Assembly: GCA_963708235.1 (NCBI GenBank)
Contig: OY970200.1
Coordinates: forward strand, 3,286,001-3,350,000
Length of the DNA stretch: 64,000 bases
Reading direction: 5' to 3'
Origin: G963708235 sp963708235
Lineage (GTDB): Bacteria; Actinomycetota; Acidimicrobiia; Spongiisociales; UBA5794
The position numbers and the translations under genes are program-made. Shown here one piece after another: positions 1-9,517 of this stretch (its first letter is position 1; each line of letters starts with the position of its first letter). The notes beneath the pieces were generated by a model, which did not search any database, had not been told where the DNA came from, and saw nothing but the letters and a program-made list of their open reading frames with translations.

Positions 1-85
1 CGTGCACCCCCGGCTGCTACCGACCGGGCCGATGACCGTGACCGCCACTGAGACCGCCACCGCCCTCAGCGAGGACCCCTCATGA
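1..85 (+). CDS. 3' end of an upstream gene, partial
   Basis: Frame 2 is open from the window edge to a TGA at 83-85. That stop overlaps the ATG of the next gene (82-84) in the 4-base ATGA arrangement typical of translational coupling. About 27 codons are visible, with a Thr/Ala-rich tail and no recognisable domain. The overlap suggests it is the preceding gene of the operon that makes the LysM/BTAD protein. The function cannot be judged from this fragment. Confidence 0.45.
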   Translation, partial: VHPRLLPTGPMTVTATETATALSEDPS

Positions 86-3000
86 CCCCCAACCCCCGAC
101 GTATCACCGACCTCGTCAAAGGCCTCGTCACGTTCGTTGCGGTCACCGGGTTCATGATCGCGATCCCGGTCGGGCTGATCCGCTACATCGGATGGCCGGT
201 CCCCACCGAGCTACCGACCCTCGACCAGGTGGCCATGGGGCTGCGGTCCAGCCTCGACCCGCAACTCGTCATCAAGACCCTCGCCGTCCTCGTGTGGCTG
301 GCATGGGCACAACTCGCCATTGCCCTCATCGTCGAGACCGTCGCCGCCATCCGCGGCCACGCCTCCCAACACGTCCCGCTCCTACCCGGCCTTCAACAAC
401 TCGCTGCACGGACCGTCGCAACGATCGCGGTCGTCGCCGCCACCCTCGGCCCGGCCCGCGCCCCCGCAGCGTTCGCCGAAACCAACCCGCCCATCGTCTA
501 CGAACACACCACCCCCGCCACCACCACGGGGCAGGCAAACATTTCTGGTGCGGTGCCGGCTGAAGCGGCGGTCGTCGCCCATCACGTCGGGTACACGGTG
601 CAGCGGTTCGACACGCTGTGGGACATCGCCGAACGCACCCTCGGTGACCCCACCCGCTGGCGCGACATCCGCCAACTCAACACCGGCCGCACCATGGCTG
701 ACGGCACCCAGTTCACCGAACACACCGACCACCTCACCGCCGGATGGGAACTCCACCTCCCACCAGACGCCACCCTCCCACCAACCGACGACGACGCCGG
801 GCCCGGCGAAACCGGCAGAACGGTGCTCGTGGAGAAGGGCGACCACTTCTGGAGCATCGCCGGAGACACCCTCAGCGAGGCATGGGGCCGGGAACCCGCC
901 ACCGACGAGGTCGCCCCGTACTGGCAGTCGCTCGTTGCCGAGAACCGGGACCAGCTCGCCCCGCCCCACCACCCCGACCTCATCTACCCGGGCCAGACCT
1001 TCACTCTCCCGCCGACACCGCCCGACCCCGCCAACGGGCATCCACCGTCGGTCAGCGCCCCCGGGGAAGTGGTGGTCGAGCGCGGCGACCATTTCTGGGG
1101 CATCGCCGAAGACACCCTCGCCGAGGCGTGGGACCGGGAACCCGCCGCCGACGAGGTCGCCCCGTACTGGCGGTCACTCGTCGAGGCCAACGGCCACCGG
1201 CTCCGGGCATCGCGCGACGCCAACCTCATCCACCCCGGCCAGGTGTTCGAACTCCCCGCCATCCCCGACGACCCGACGAGCGAACACCCCAAGAGGCCGA
1301 CCGACACCTCCCAGGACAACCCGGCGGCGCCGCCCGACGAGCCACAGGGCGGGCCACGCAGCGACTCACCCGATCCCGCCGACGAGGCCACCACCGGCAC
1401 GGAAGATGAGAGCCACGTCGTCGACTCGACGGCGCCGGCGCCCCGCGCCACCACACGTGTCGACACGCACCAGGACAACGAGATACCGCTCGACGAAGCC
1501 TTCACCGAAAACCTCGTCAACGACGAGGAAACCAGCGACGAGGTCGAGGAATCGGGTGGGCTGCTACCTGCTGCGACGCGCGTTGCCGGGTTGGGGATCC
1601 TCGCCGCCGGTGTGGTTGCCCTGATCAACAGGCTGCGGGGCATACAACTCCGCAAACGCCGCCCCGGCACCACCCCCACACCGCCGCCCCCAGAGACGGC
1701 ACCCGTCGAGACCGCCCTGCGCACCGCCGCCGCCCCGAACGCCCTCGAACTCGTCGACCTCGCGCTGCGCACCGTTGGACACCACATCGACACCAACCAC
1801 CTCACCGTCCCCGAGCTCGCCGCGGTTCGCATCGCCCCCGACGGCGTCCGCCTCCTCCTCTGGACCCCCCATACCGAGCCGCCACCGGGATGGGGCATCG
1901 GCGACGACGCCAAGAGCTGGCTCCTCCCGGCCTCTACCGACCTCGAACCTCTCCGCTGGCTCACCGCCGAGATCGCAGCGCCTTGGCCGGCCATCGTCAC
2001 CATCGGACACGACGACAACAGCCAACTGTTGTTGAATCTCGAGCACCCAGGTGCGCTCCAGATCCTCGGGGCATTCGACGAGGTGCAGGACACGCTGGTG
2101 ACGATGGCGGTCGAGCTGGCGGCGAGCCCCCTTGCCGACGGGATGCAGATCTACTGCGTCGGTTTCGGCCACGACCTGGCGCACCTTGAGCGCATCCACC
2201 CCGTCGATGACCTCGACGAAGGCCTGCGCTGGATCAAACCGATCCTCGACACCATCGCCACCCTCCCCGACACCACCGCCCAACCCGGCCGGCAACGCCC
2301 CGGCGCCGACCTGTGGGAACCCGTCGTTGTCCTCGACCCGTCGACCGAACCCTCCGAACAGACCCGAGAACTGCTCGTCGCCGCTCACCCAGGCTCACCC
2401 GTCTCGGCCGTCGTCGGCTACCCCACCGGGCAGCGCTGGCGCCTCCACCTCGACGAGACCACGATCCGGCTCGAACCGGCCAACGTCACCTACCGGCGCC
2501 GCAACCTCACCGCCGAAGAACAGGATGGCGTCGCCCAGCTCACCGCTGCGGCGAAGGACCTCGACGGCATCCCCGACCCGACGACAACCGTGGCGCTGTA
2601 CACCGTCCCGGACGACCTCCTCATCGAATCCGACCCCTCAACCGAGGCAGAAGCTGCGACCGACACGACTCTCCCGATCACCGATCCCGCACGCGACGAC
2701 GCCTCCGGCGCAGCACCGGAGGACGATCCGGCCCTCTCCACGGATGTTGAGCCTCAGATCGGCGAAGTGACACAGGTCATTGGCCGTGATGCGGTAGAGG
2801 AGGCGAGCCAGCCGGGTGTGATGGTGCGAGTGCTCGGCAACGTCCGTATCGACGGGCTTCTCAAGCCGTTCCCGCGGCCCTGGTGTCGGGAGATCGTCGC
2901 CTACCTCGCTACTCACCGCCACGGGGTCTCCGCCGACGCCCTCCACGAAGCACTCTGGCCCAACCAGCCATTCAACGCCCGCCGTGGCCCCCGCTACATT

Positions 3001-3570
3001 TCAGACGCCCGCGGCTCCCTCGGCGAAGCCATCGACGGTAGGGGCTACATCCCGCAACTCGGCGACGACGGCCTCTACCGACCCCACCCGGAACTCACCA
3101 GCGACTTCGACCAACTCGACAGCCACATCCAGCAAGCCAATACCGCCACCAACCCCGACCAGATGGCCCGGCATCTACGAGCCGCGCTCGACCTCGTCGA
3201 AGGACCACCCTTCACCGTCGCCGAACGGTTCAGCTGGGCCCACACGGAAGGCTTCGTCAGCCACGCCACCATCGCCATCGACGACGCCGCCCACCACCTC
3301 GCCGATCACGCCCTCAACGCCGGCAGCCCGGACGAGGCATCGTGGGCTGCCGAAAAGGGCATCCTTGTCACCCGCAACTGCGAGCAGTGCTACCGCAACC
3401 TCATGCAAGCCGGTATCGCCGCGAAGAACTCCACCGCCGTCGAAGCCGCCTACAAACGACTGCTCGCGACCGTCACCAACGATGACGGGCCCGGCGCAGC
3501 CGAGTACCTCGACCCTGAAACCACCCAGGTATTCGAAGACTACAAGCGCAGCCACTCCTCGCAGATCTGA
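82..3570 (+). CDS. LysM repeat membrane protein with C-terminal BTAD-type domain
   Basis: The protein has 1162 residues. Hydrophobic segments lie near residues 13-37, 60-85 and 108-132. A LysM-like repeat follows at about 168-228 (YTVQRFDTLWDIAERTLGD). Two nearly identical LysM-like repeats lie at about 249-311 and 331-393, each with GDHFW.IA..TL, APYW.SLV and a terminal YPGQ/HPGQ motif, so they probably arose by tandem duplication. A Pro/Asp-rich linker leads to another membrane segment near 495-525. The last 250 residues (VMVRVLGNVRIDG, then ALWPNQPF) resemble the winged-helix plus bacterial transcriptional activator (BTAD) module of SARP-like regulators. In actinobacteria, LysM/BTAD proteins are common in operons of conjugative or integrative elements with Tad/T4S-like genes; this is family knowledge, not shown here. 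The start codon overlaps the upstream stop. Its role is unknown; it may couple cell-wall contact to regulation or assembly. Confidence 0.8.
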   Translation: MTPNPRRITDLVKGLVTFVAVTGFMIAIPVGLIRYIGWPVPTELPTLDQVAMGLRSSLDPQLVIKTLAVLVWLAWAQLAIALIVETVAAIRGHASQHVPLLPGLQQLAARTVATIAVVAATLGPARAPAAFAETNPPIVYEHTTPATTTGQANISGAVPAEAAVVAHHVGYTVQRFDTLWDIAERTLGDPTRWRDIRQLNTGRTMADGTQFTEHTDHLTAGWELHLPPDATLPPTDDDAGPGETGRTVLVEKGDHFWSIAGDTLSEAWGREPATDEVAPYWQSLVAENRDQLAPPHHPDLIYPGQTFTLPPTPPDPANGHPPSVSAPGEVVVERGDHFWGIAEDTLAEAWDREPAADEVAPYWRSLVEANGHRLRASRDANLIHPGQVFELPAIPDDPTSEHPKRPTDTSQDNPAAPPDEPQGGPRSDSPDPADEATTGTEDESHVVDSTAPAPRATTRVDTHQDNEIPLDEAFTENLVNDEETSDEVEESGGLLPAATRVAGLGILAAGVVALINRLRGIQLRKRRPGTTPTPPPPETAPVETALRTAAAPNALELVDLALRTVGHHIDTNHLTVPELAAVRIAPDGVRLLLWTPHTEPPPGWGIGDDAKSWLLPASTDLEPLRWLTAEIAAPWPAIVTIGHDDNSQLLLNLEHPGALQILGAFDEVQDTLVTMAVELAASPLADGMQIYCVGFGHDLAHLERIHPVDDLDEGLRWIKPILDTIATLPDTTAQPGRQRPGADLWEPVVVLDPSTEPSEQTRELLVAAHPGSPVSAVVGYPTGQRWRLHLDETTIRLEPANVTYRRRNLTAEEQDGVAQLTAAAKDLDGIPDPTTTVALYTVPDDLLIESDPSTEAEAATDTTLPITDPARDDASGAAPEDDPALSTDVEPQIGEVTQVIGRDAVEEASQPGVMVRVLGNVRIDGLLKPFPRPWCREIVAYLATHRHGVSADALHEALWPNQPFNARRGPRYISDARGSLGEAIDGRGYIPQLGDDGLYRPHPELTSDFDQLDSHIQQANTATNPDQMARHLRAALDLVEGPPFTVAERFSWAHTEGFVSHATIAIDDAAHHLADHALNAGSPDEASWAAEKGILVTRNCEQCYRNLMQAGIAAKNSTAVEAAYKRLLATVTNDDGPGAAEYLDPETTQVFEDYKRSHSSQI

Positions 3571-3641
3571 AGTCACCGCCATCATGTCGAACGACCCGAG
3601 GCCACGCGTGCAACCCTGGGCGCGTCATGCATGCCACAATC

Positions 3642-6600
3642 TCATCCGACGGCGGGCTCTGCCATATCGTGTTGGCGCAGTACACGTTGGATGCGGCTAG
3701 CGCTGACTTCGCTGACAGCGTCTGACAGAACTCTCGTGTCGAGCCTCCGCAACTGGTTCGGGTCGGCGATGCCAGCGTTGAGCAGCGACAGATAGTCCCC
3801 GCGCCCGAGTTCTGCACCTAGCAACCGTGCTAGTTCAAGCGCTTCAGTGGGCAGGCCAAGCTCAAGCTGTAGGCCGAGGTCATCCGTCGTCACGCTCTCT
3901 GCTACGGCCTTGCCTTGGAGTGTGGCCACTTGTATCACGGCATCGATCACGTCTCGAGTACGCGATGCCACCTGGCGGATATTGCCCGCGGCAGAGTTAC
4001 CCCGGGTGTACTGCATCAGGATTTCTTCGATCTGGACCATTGGTTGTCGACTCATGGTCATGAGACAGGCCACGGCTCGCTTCGTGGCGTCGAACGGATC
4101 CCCACCGCCGACATGGAGCGCGCGCACTAGCGTGGAACTCACGCCGAGCTGCTGCAGCGCCATCGGCCAGCGCTGCTTTTCCTTCTGCGAGCGGCGGTTG
4201 GCAGGGATGTATAGGTTCTGCATCTCGGCCGTGACCTGAGCAAGAGCAACGATGTCGGACGCCGTCAGTACTTCCGGTGCATACCGCAGCGCGGAGCTGA
4301 TGTTGGTGATGGACCTGACCTCGATGCCGGATTCACCGGCATAGCGGCCCAGGGCAGTGAGTGTGAGATGGTCGTTCGGCTCACGATCAATGAGCCCGCC
4401 TTGCACGAGATGGTCGAGGGCCCGTTGTATCACGCCGAGATCCCAGCCGGGTTGGCCCGCCTCACGGCGCAGCCAGATCGCGAAACTGTTATCGAGAAGG
4501 TCGACGAGGTCGTCCTCTTCGACGGTCGATCCGAGGGCGACGAGGGAACGCACGAGTAGGGTCTGAGGGTCGGTCGTCGCCGAGAGGAAGTGCGACTCGA
4601 TGGGTTCAGGCTCACCCATGACGTAGTGCTGCCACGCATGACCAGGTCCAGGATTCGAGGTCGCGATGATGTAGGCCTCACCTGCTTCAACGTGACCGAG
4701 TCGGCCAGCTCGACCGGCCATGTTCTTGTACTCAGCAGCGCGATACGGCGAAGACGGCGAGCCCGGATGCGTCAGTCCAGCAATGACGACCGCCTCGGCC
4801 GGTGTGTTGATTCCCATCGCAAGTGTGGTGGTGGCCACCATGACGCGCAGAGGTGAGGCCTGATCGCGGAAGCTGGCCTCAAGAACTGCCCGTTCGTCGC
4901 GGTCGAGATCAGAGTTGTGGAAGGCCACACCCCCCTGGAGGCACCGGCGCAGGTCGTTCGAAGCCGTCGACCGATCACCCGCCGGCAGTCGCGCCAGCGT
5001 GTCGGTCGCTGGCGGCAAGCCGAGGGCCTGCGACAAGTAACCAGCGGCCCCGACAGTGTGGCCGCGCTGCGCGCGAAACACGATTACTTTCTTGCCCTCT
5101 TGCACCAGTCGTCGCACCAGCGGAATCACCCACGGCTTGTTGGACTGGCTGCCCGACACGTACTGGGGTTGGATGAAGGCTGGCGTATGGCTCTCCCGAC
5201 CATCGGGCTCGCGTGTTCTAATCGAACCCGTGTCGTTGAGTACTGATTCCTTGAGTGGGACTGGCCGCGCTGTCGTGAGTAGGAGTGATCCGCCGAGCCA
5301 TCGTTCGAAGCCACGGGTATCGCCGATGACCGCCGAGAGTGCCACGATCTGCGGACTGCTATGCCTGCCGAGTCCCGAGCGCAGTAACGTCAGTAGGAAC
5401 TCCAGGGATGCGCCGCGGTGCAGGTCCCCAAGCATCTGCACCTCGTCCACGACCACGACCGAGAGCCCCCGCATGATGTGGGGACTGCCGAGTACCAGGC
5501 TCATGAACTTTTCATAGGTGAGCAGGGCGATGTCGTACTGTCCAGAGAGAAGCGCACCGACCTGGTCGCCGTGGTCGCCTGTGGCCCGGACGATCTGAGC
5601 CGTCTGGCCGTACGCACCGGTCATGTACTCGTACTTGTCGTTGACCAGTGCCTTGAGGGGGAGGAGCATCACGGCTCGCGATCCAGCGGCGACCGCCCGC
5701 ATCGCAGCCAACTCGCCGATCATGGTCTTGCCGGCTCCTGTGGGTGCCACGACAAGCAGCGACTTGCCGTCGAGTACGCCATGGTCGTTGATTGCCGCGA
5801 GCTGCAGCTCGTTGAGTCCGGGCATCTGACTCGCCCAGACATCGAGAGCGGCGGAGGCGAAACCATAGCCTTCAAGGGACGACCAGTCGGACGTGGCTGG
5901 TTGACGGACACGATTGGGGAATGCCTCGGCGTAGCGAGCACCTGGCCTGAGCACAGCCAGCGTGGGAGCACCTTCGAGCGATCCGTACAGGGTCGGGGTC
6001 TGGACGTGACGAATGCGGCCAGCCGCGGCGCTGACCTCGCTCATCGCGTAACTGAACAAATCCAGTAGTCGGATACGTCCATCGGACGCGAGACCCCCGA
6101 GTCCCTGCAATCCGTTCAGCAGGAAGTAGGACAACATGCCGTGGCCCAACTCAGTCGTCTCAAGGGCAGGCTCGCCCGCACCGGAGGCGGTAATGACGAT
6201 CCGACCGCTGCCCCGGGTGAGTGCCTCGACCGACGTTCGATCCTCGGTCATGGAACGCTGAGCCGTAGGCGCGAACACGCGGGCGCCGCCAAAGCCACCC
6301 GAGAAACAACAATCGAGAACCACGAGAAGCTGCCTCGCTGGGATGCGGTCCAGCCGCTCCCCAAGCTCGTCGAGCGACAGGCACGAACTCGCAAGCTCGT
6401 CGACATCGACATCGACAGGTACGAGCCGATGGTCGTCCGTGCCGTGACCCGAGAACGTGATGACGACGAAATCCTCAGGCGCAGTCGTTTCGAGCGCGCC
6501 TAGCTCCTGCCGAATCCGCTCCGCTGTCGCGTCGTTGTCAAGCAGATGGGCGAACTCACCCTCGAGGGTGTCCGAGAACAAGGAACCGAGCGCTCGTGCG

Positions 6601-6674
6601 TCGGCCACCGCGCAAGACAGTCGGTTGACCGGCGACCGGTAGCGATCGACACCTATGAACACGCCTCTATGCAC
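3642..6674 (-). CDS. caspase-like peptidase fused to Ski2-type DEAD/DEAH helicase
   Basis: From the GTG at 6674 the protein has 1010 residues. The frame runs further upstream, but this start has an AGGAGA site four bases away and begins exactly at the caspase fold (HRGVFIGVDRY). Residues 1-240 carry the caspase/metacaspase dyad: His77 in SGHG and Cys122/123 in LDCCFSGG. Residues about 285-700 are a superfamily 2 helicase: Walker A PTGAGKT (311-317), DEVQ box (410-413), SAV motif III (447-449), TTTLAMGINTP motif V and the GRAGR motif VI (654-658). The C-terminal 300 residues are helical with no recognised domain. Caspase-like effectors joined to NTPases are known from bacterial immunity and suicide systems. 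A helicase sensing foreign nucleic acid and activating a protease is inference. It lies beside a divergent HNH-STAND gene inside an integrative element. It converges on the LysM gene with about 70 bases between them. Confidence 0.85.
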   Translation of the reverse strand: MHRGVFIGVDRYRSPVNRLSCAVADARALGSLFSDTLEGEFAHLLDNDATAERIRQELGALETTAPEDFVVITFSGHGTDDHRLVPVDVDVDELASSCLSLDELGERLDRIPARQLLVVLDCCFSGGFGGARVFAPTAQRSMTEDRTSVEALTRGSGRIVITASGAGEPALETTELGHGMLSYFLLNGLQGLGGLASDGRIRLLDLFSYAMSEVSAAAGRIRHVQTPTLYGSLEGAPTLAVLRPGARYAEAFPNRVRQPATSDWSSLEGYGFASAALDVWASQMPGLNELQLAAINDHGVLDGKSLLVVAPTGAGKTMIGELAAMRAVAAGSRAVMLLPLKALVNDKYEYMTGAYGQTAQIVRATGDHGDQVGALLSGQYDIALLTYEKFMSLVLGSPHIMRGLSVVVVDEVQMLGDLHRGASLEFLLTLLRSGLGRHSSPQIVALSAVIGDTRGFERWLGGSLLLTTARPVPLKESVLNDTGSIRTREPDGRESHTPAFIQPQYVSGSQSNKPWVIPLVRRLVQEGKKVIVFRAQRGHTVGAAGYLSQALGLPPATDTLARLPAGDRSTASNDLRRCLQGGVAFHNSDLDRDERAVLEASFRDQASPLRVMVATTTLAMGINTPAEAVVIAGLTHPGSPSSPYRAAEYKNMAGRAGRLGHVEAGEAYIIATSNPGPGHAWQHYVMGEPEPIESHFLSATTDPQTLLVRSLVALGSTVEEDDLVDLLDNSFAIWLRREAGQPGWDLGVIQRALDHLVQGGLIDREPNDHLTLTALGRYAGESGIEVRSITNISSALRYAPEVLTASDIVALAQVTAEMQNLYIPANRRSQKEKQRWPMALQQLGVSSTLVRALHVGGGDPFDATKRAVACLMTMSRQPMVQIEEILMQYTRGNSAAGNIRQVASRTRDVIDAVIQVATLQGKAVAESVTTDDLGLQLELGLPTEALELARLLGAELGRGDYLSLLNAGIADPNQLRRLDTRVLSDAVSEVSASRIQRVLRQHDMAEPAVG

Positions 6675-6705
6675 GGCATCTCCTGCCCTTCCTCCCTCCA
6701 CTATA
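6675..6705 (-). promoter_or_regulatory. possible -10 element and ribosome binding site of the caspase-helicase gene
   Basis: On the minus strand TATAGT (6700-6705) lies about 25 bases before the GTG start and is followed by purine-rich GGAGGGAGG and then AGGAGA (6679-6684), spaced four bases from GTG 6674. The ribosome binding site decides the start. No convincing -35 hexamer was found, so the promoter call is weak. Confidence 0.35.
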
Positions 6706-7119
6706 CCAAACACACGTTCGATGGACTTGGCTGGACGGGACGACGCCGGCCACAACTGCGTGAGAGGGCGTTGGTCGACGCCACGAGCACAGCAGTGAGG
6801 CATTGCCACGAGCCTGTCCGATGGAGCCGCTAGGAAGTCTCGGGAAGGGTGGCACACGCATCGACGACGGCTCCGTCGACGTGACACGGCTTCCACGTCT
6901 ACACCCCACCGCTTTCTGCGGTGATCCGCCCGAGATCGCCGACGCATCACCCCGCCAGACGAGGCAACGTACCCACCTGCTCGACAATGGGAACCCTGAC
7001 CGCTGGTGAGCCTCATCACGGCGATGCGTCTCCCTTGGTGAATACTGGACCTGCGTCGATCCGGTGGACGTCGGACCCGCTGCCAGCTTCCGTCCGAGTC
7101 GGCTAGCGAACGCTCACCC
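6706..7119. other. divergent intergenic region between the caspase-helicase and HNH-STAND genes
   Basis: About 410 bases separate the two divergent starts. Short open frames in both directions lack domains and ribosome binding sites. The region presumably holds both promoters, but apart from the TATAGT near the minus-strand gene I see no clear hexamers, palindromes or repeats. Confidence 0.4.
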
Positions 7120-9504
7120 GTGGAAGTACGGCGAAATGCTATTCCGGGTGAGCGTGGCGCTGCAGCAAGCCATACTGCCTGGGTGGCAACAAGGAAGGCG
7201 CTGCGCGCCGGTGACAAGGCGGCACTGCTGGATGCAGCTTCGGGCAACTGCTACAACCCGAGCTGCGCCGAGCAACTCGTCGTGTGGCGCGATGAGCGGC
7301 CCATCGTCAACTTCGACATCGCACACATCCGCGACGAACTTCCACCCGGCGATTCGTCCGCTGACCTTGGATGGCGGTATTGGCCGGCAGATGACTTGAC
7401 CCAGCGGGACCGCAACCGGTTCGAGAACCTCCTCCTGCTCTGCAAGCCGTGCCACAAGCTCATTGACCACGTTGCTCCCCGCTCATACACCGTCGATCTC
7501 CTTCACGCATGGAGGCGAGAAGCACAGCTCGCAGGGCCGACCAAACGCATGGAAGCGCTAGTGGGCGTTGAGCCCGGTCAGCTGGCAGCGATGCTGCTCG
7601 AAGCGCTGACCGAGCCGCCCGAGCTCCAGCTCACTTGGCCTCGCGACGCGTTCGAGGATGACCTGCTCAGTTTCGCCGCACGACAGACAAGGCATGTCGG
7701 CCGGGACGCGGACCTCCGTAGCTTGAACGGCTTTCTCGCCGTATCCGACCCGTTCGTCTGGTGGATGGTCGTCGGCGAAGCTGGAACCGGTAAGAGCCGG
7801 CTGGCACTGGAGCTCTGCCTGGCGGTCGCCGGCCAGTGGCATGCAGGTTTCCTCACGGAGTCGGGTCAGGAGACCTTGCGTGGCTTCGAACCCCATGAGC
7901 CAACCCTGATCATCATCGACTATGCGGCCGCGCGAGCGGACTGGCTCGGCGACGTGTTGTACGACCAAGCCTCGCGCTGTGACCGGTACCAAGCCCCGAT
8001 GCGTCTGTTGGTGCTGGAGCGCAGTCTCACCGAGCCCTGGTACTCAAGGGCAGTCAGAACCCACCGCCACAACGAGTCGAAGGTGCTTCTGGCGCACCAG
8101 TATGCCAACCCGCTGCAGGTAGGCGACCTGTCGGACGACGACCTCCGATCTCTGATCGACAACCTTGCGTCGTCGCGCGGAGACCAGCTCTCGACAACTG
8201 AGATTGAGGACGTCCTCGAGCGAACCTTGACCGTTGATCCGTTGGCGCGACCGCTGTTCGCGATGGCTGCGACGCTGGAATCGACAGTGAGAAATGACCA
8301 CCCGGGGGATCGAGACGACCTCCTTCGTGCGGTCCTAAGGCGCCGGACCGCACAGCGGTCCCTACTCCCCGGCGGCCAGACGGCAGGGCTGGCCGAACTT
8401 GAGTTGGTCGCTACCAGCCTCGGCGGAATAGAACCGTCCCGATATCTCGACTTGCTCGCGTCGCCCTCGGAAGTGGCGCTTCCAGCACTCCCTTCACTCG
8501 CTGATCTCCATATCAGCGGCTTGACAGGCGCACTCCACGGGATCGCCCCGGACATCCTCGGGGAGCTGGCTGTACTCGAAGCCCTCGACAGCCCAGACGG
8601 CGTATCCGAAGAACTCGCAGCTGCAGCTCTCCGCTGCGGATGGAGATTCGACCCGGTGCGTTATTCCGCATTCGCCGAGCGCGCCACCCGCGATCATCCT
8701 TGGCACCCGAGGGTGGCCGACCTCCTAGCCGTGAGCCCCGCCACCGACGATGAGGCGGACGTGTGGTTCGCCATGGCGCCGGCTCTGGTCCCGCTCCTCA
8801 GGTCGTCGTCCAATCCTGGTCTACTCCGCGTCTCTGAACTCATGGACGAGTACGGTGCGGGCGTGACCGACAGACCAGTGCGATCCAAGGCGACGTTCGC
8901 GTTTCATCTAGCCAATCTGCTACTCGGGGAGGGCCAGCTAACTCCCGCAATCGGCATTTTCTCAGACGTGATCGAGAACGGCCGCCCGACGTGGGAGGAA
9001 GTACCGGGAAGCCTCACCAATCGAGGGGTGGCATACCTTCAAGCGGATGAGGTGGAGAAGGCTAAGGCCGACTTCACTCGGGTGATCGAGTCGCCGTTGT
9101 GGTCGGATGAGTCGAAGGCATGCTGTCTCAATAACCGCGCAGACATTCGGTCAAACGAGGGGGACGAGGCAGGGTCGATCGCCGATCGCACGGCGGTGCT
9201 CGACCTGACGTCTACGACATACAACAGGCGCTACATCGCGCATGCTCGACGAGCCCATTCCCTGTGGCAGCTCGGCGAGACAGACGCTGCGCTAGATGAC
9301 ATCGCGGCGATCCTCGCGGAGGCGGACATCGTCGTTGAACAGAAGCATGCGGCGCGACTCACCCGAGCGGAGTGGCTGATCCAGCTCGGCAAGACGCAGA
9401 CCGCACTCGACGACCTGCGTGAGGTCAACCGAGGTCGACGGAACTTCGACGGCGTTGCTGAACGCGCTCGTGCGCTGCTCAACTCAATCCTAGGCTCGAA
9501 CTGA
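7120..9504 (+). CDS. HNH nuclease - STAND-like NTPase - TPR protein
   Basis: The protein has 794 residues. The N-terminus is a zinc-type HNH domain: Cys44/Cys49 (CYNPSC), His69 (DIAHI), Asn103 (RFENLLLLC), then Cys108, Cys111 and His112 (CKPCH). A P-loop NTPase follows, with Walker A GEAGTGKS (219-226) and Walker B LIIIDY (263-268). The C-terminal third is helical, and residues about 600-790 look like TPR units (AIGIFSDVIENG, LTNRGVAYLQADEVEKAKADF). This effector-NTPase-sensor order matches STAND immune proteins, with DNA cleavage as the likely output (inference). The start is uncertain: GTG 7120 gives the whole frame, but GTG 7183 would also keep the HNH domain, and neither has a good ribosome binding site. 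It is divergent from the caspase-helicase gene, which suggests shared regulation or joint action. Confidence 0.8.
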   Translation: MEVRRNAIPGERGAAASHTAWVATRKALRAGDKAALLDAASGNCYNPSCAEQLVVWRDERPIVNFDIAHIRDELPPGDSSADLGWRYWPADDLTQRDRNRFENLLLLCKPCHKLIDHVAPRSYTVDLLHAWRREAQLAGPTKRMEALVGVEPGQLAAMLLEALTEPPELQLTWPRDAFEDDLLSFAARQTRHVGRDADLRSLNGFLAVSDPFVWWMVVGEAGTGKSRLALELCLAVAGQWHAGFLTESGQETLRGFEPHEPTLIIIDYAAARADWLGDVLYDQASRCDRYQAPMRLLVLERSLTEPWYSRAVRTHRHNESKVLLAHQYANPLQVGDLSDDDLRSLIDNLASSRGDQLSTTEIEDVLERTLTVDPLARPLFAMAATLESTVRNDHPGDRDDLLRAVLRRRTAQRSLLPGGQTAGLAELELVATSLGGIEPSRYLDLLASPSEVALPALPSLADLHISGLTGALHGIAPDILGELAVLEALDSPDGVSEELAAAALRCGWRFDPVRYSAFAERATRDHPWHPRVADLLAVSPATDDEADVWFAMAPALVPLLRSSSNPGLLRVSELMDEYGAGVTDRPVRSKATFAFHLANLLLGEGQLTPAIGIFSDVIENGRPTWEEVPGSLTNRGVAYLQADEVEKAKADFTRVIESPLWSDESKACCLNNRADIRSNEGDEAGSIADRTAVLDLTSTTYNRRYIAHARRAHSLWQLGETDAALDDIAAILAEADIVVEQKHAARLTRAEWLIQLGKTQTALDDLREVNRGRRNFDGVAERARALLNSILGSN

Positions 9505-9517
9505 TCCTGTCGACCCC

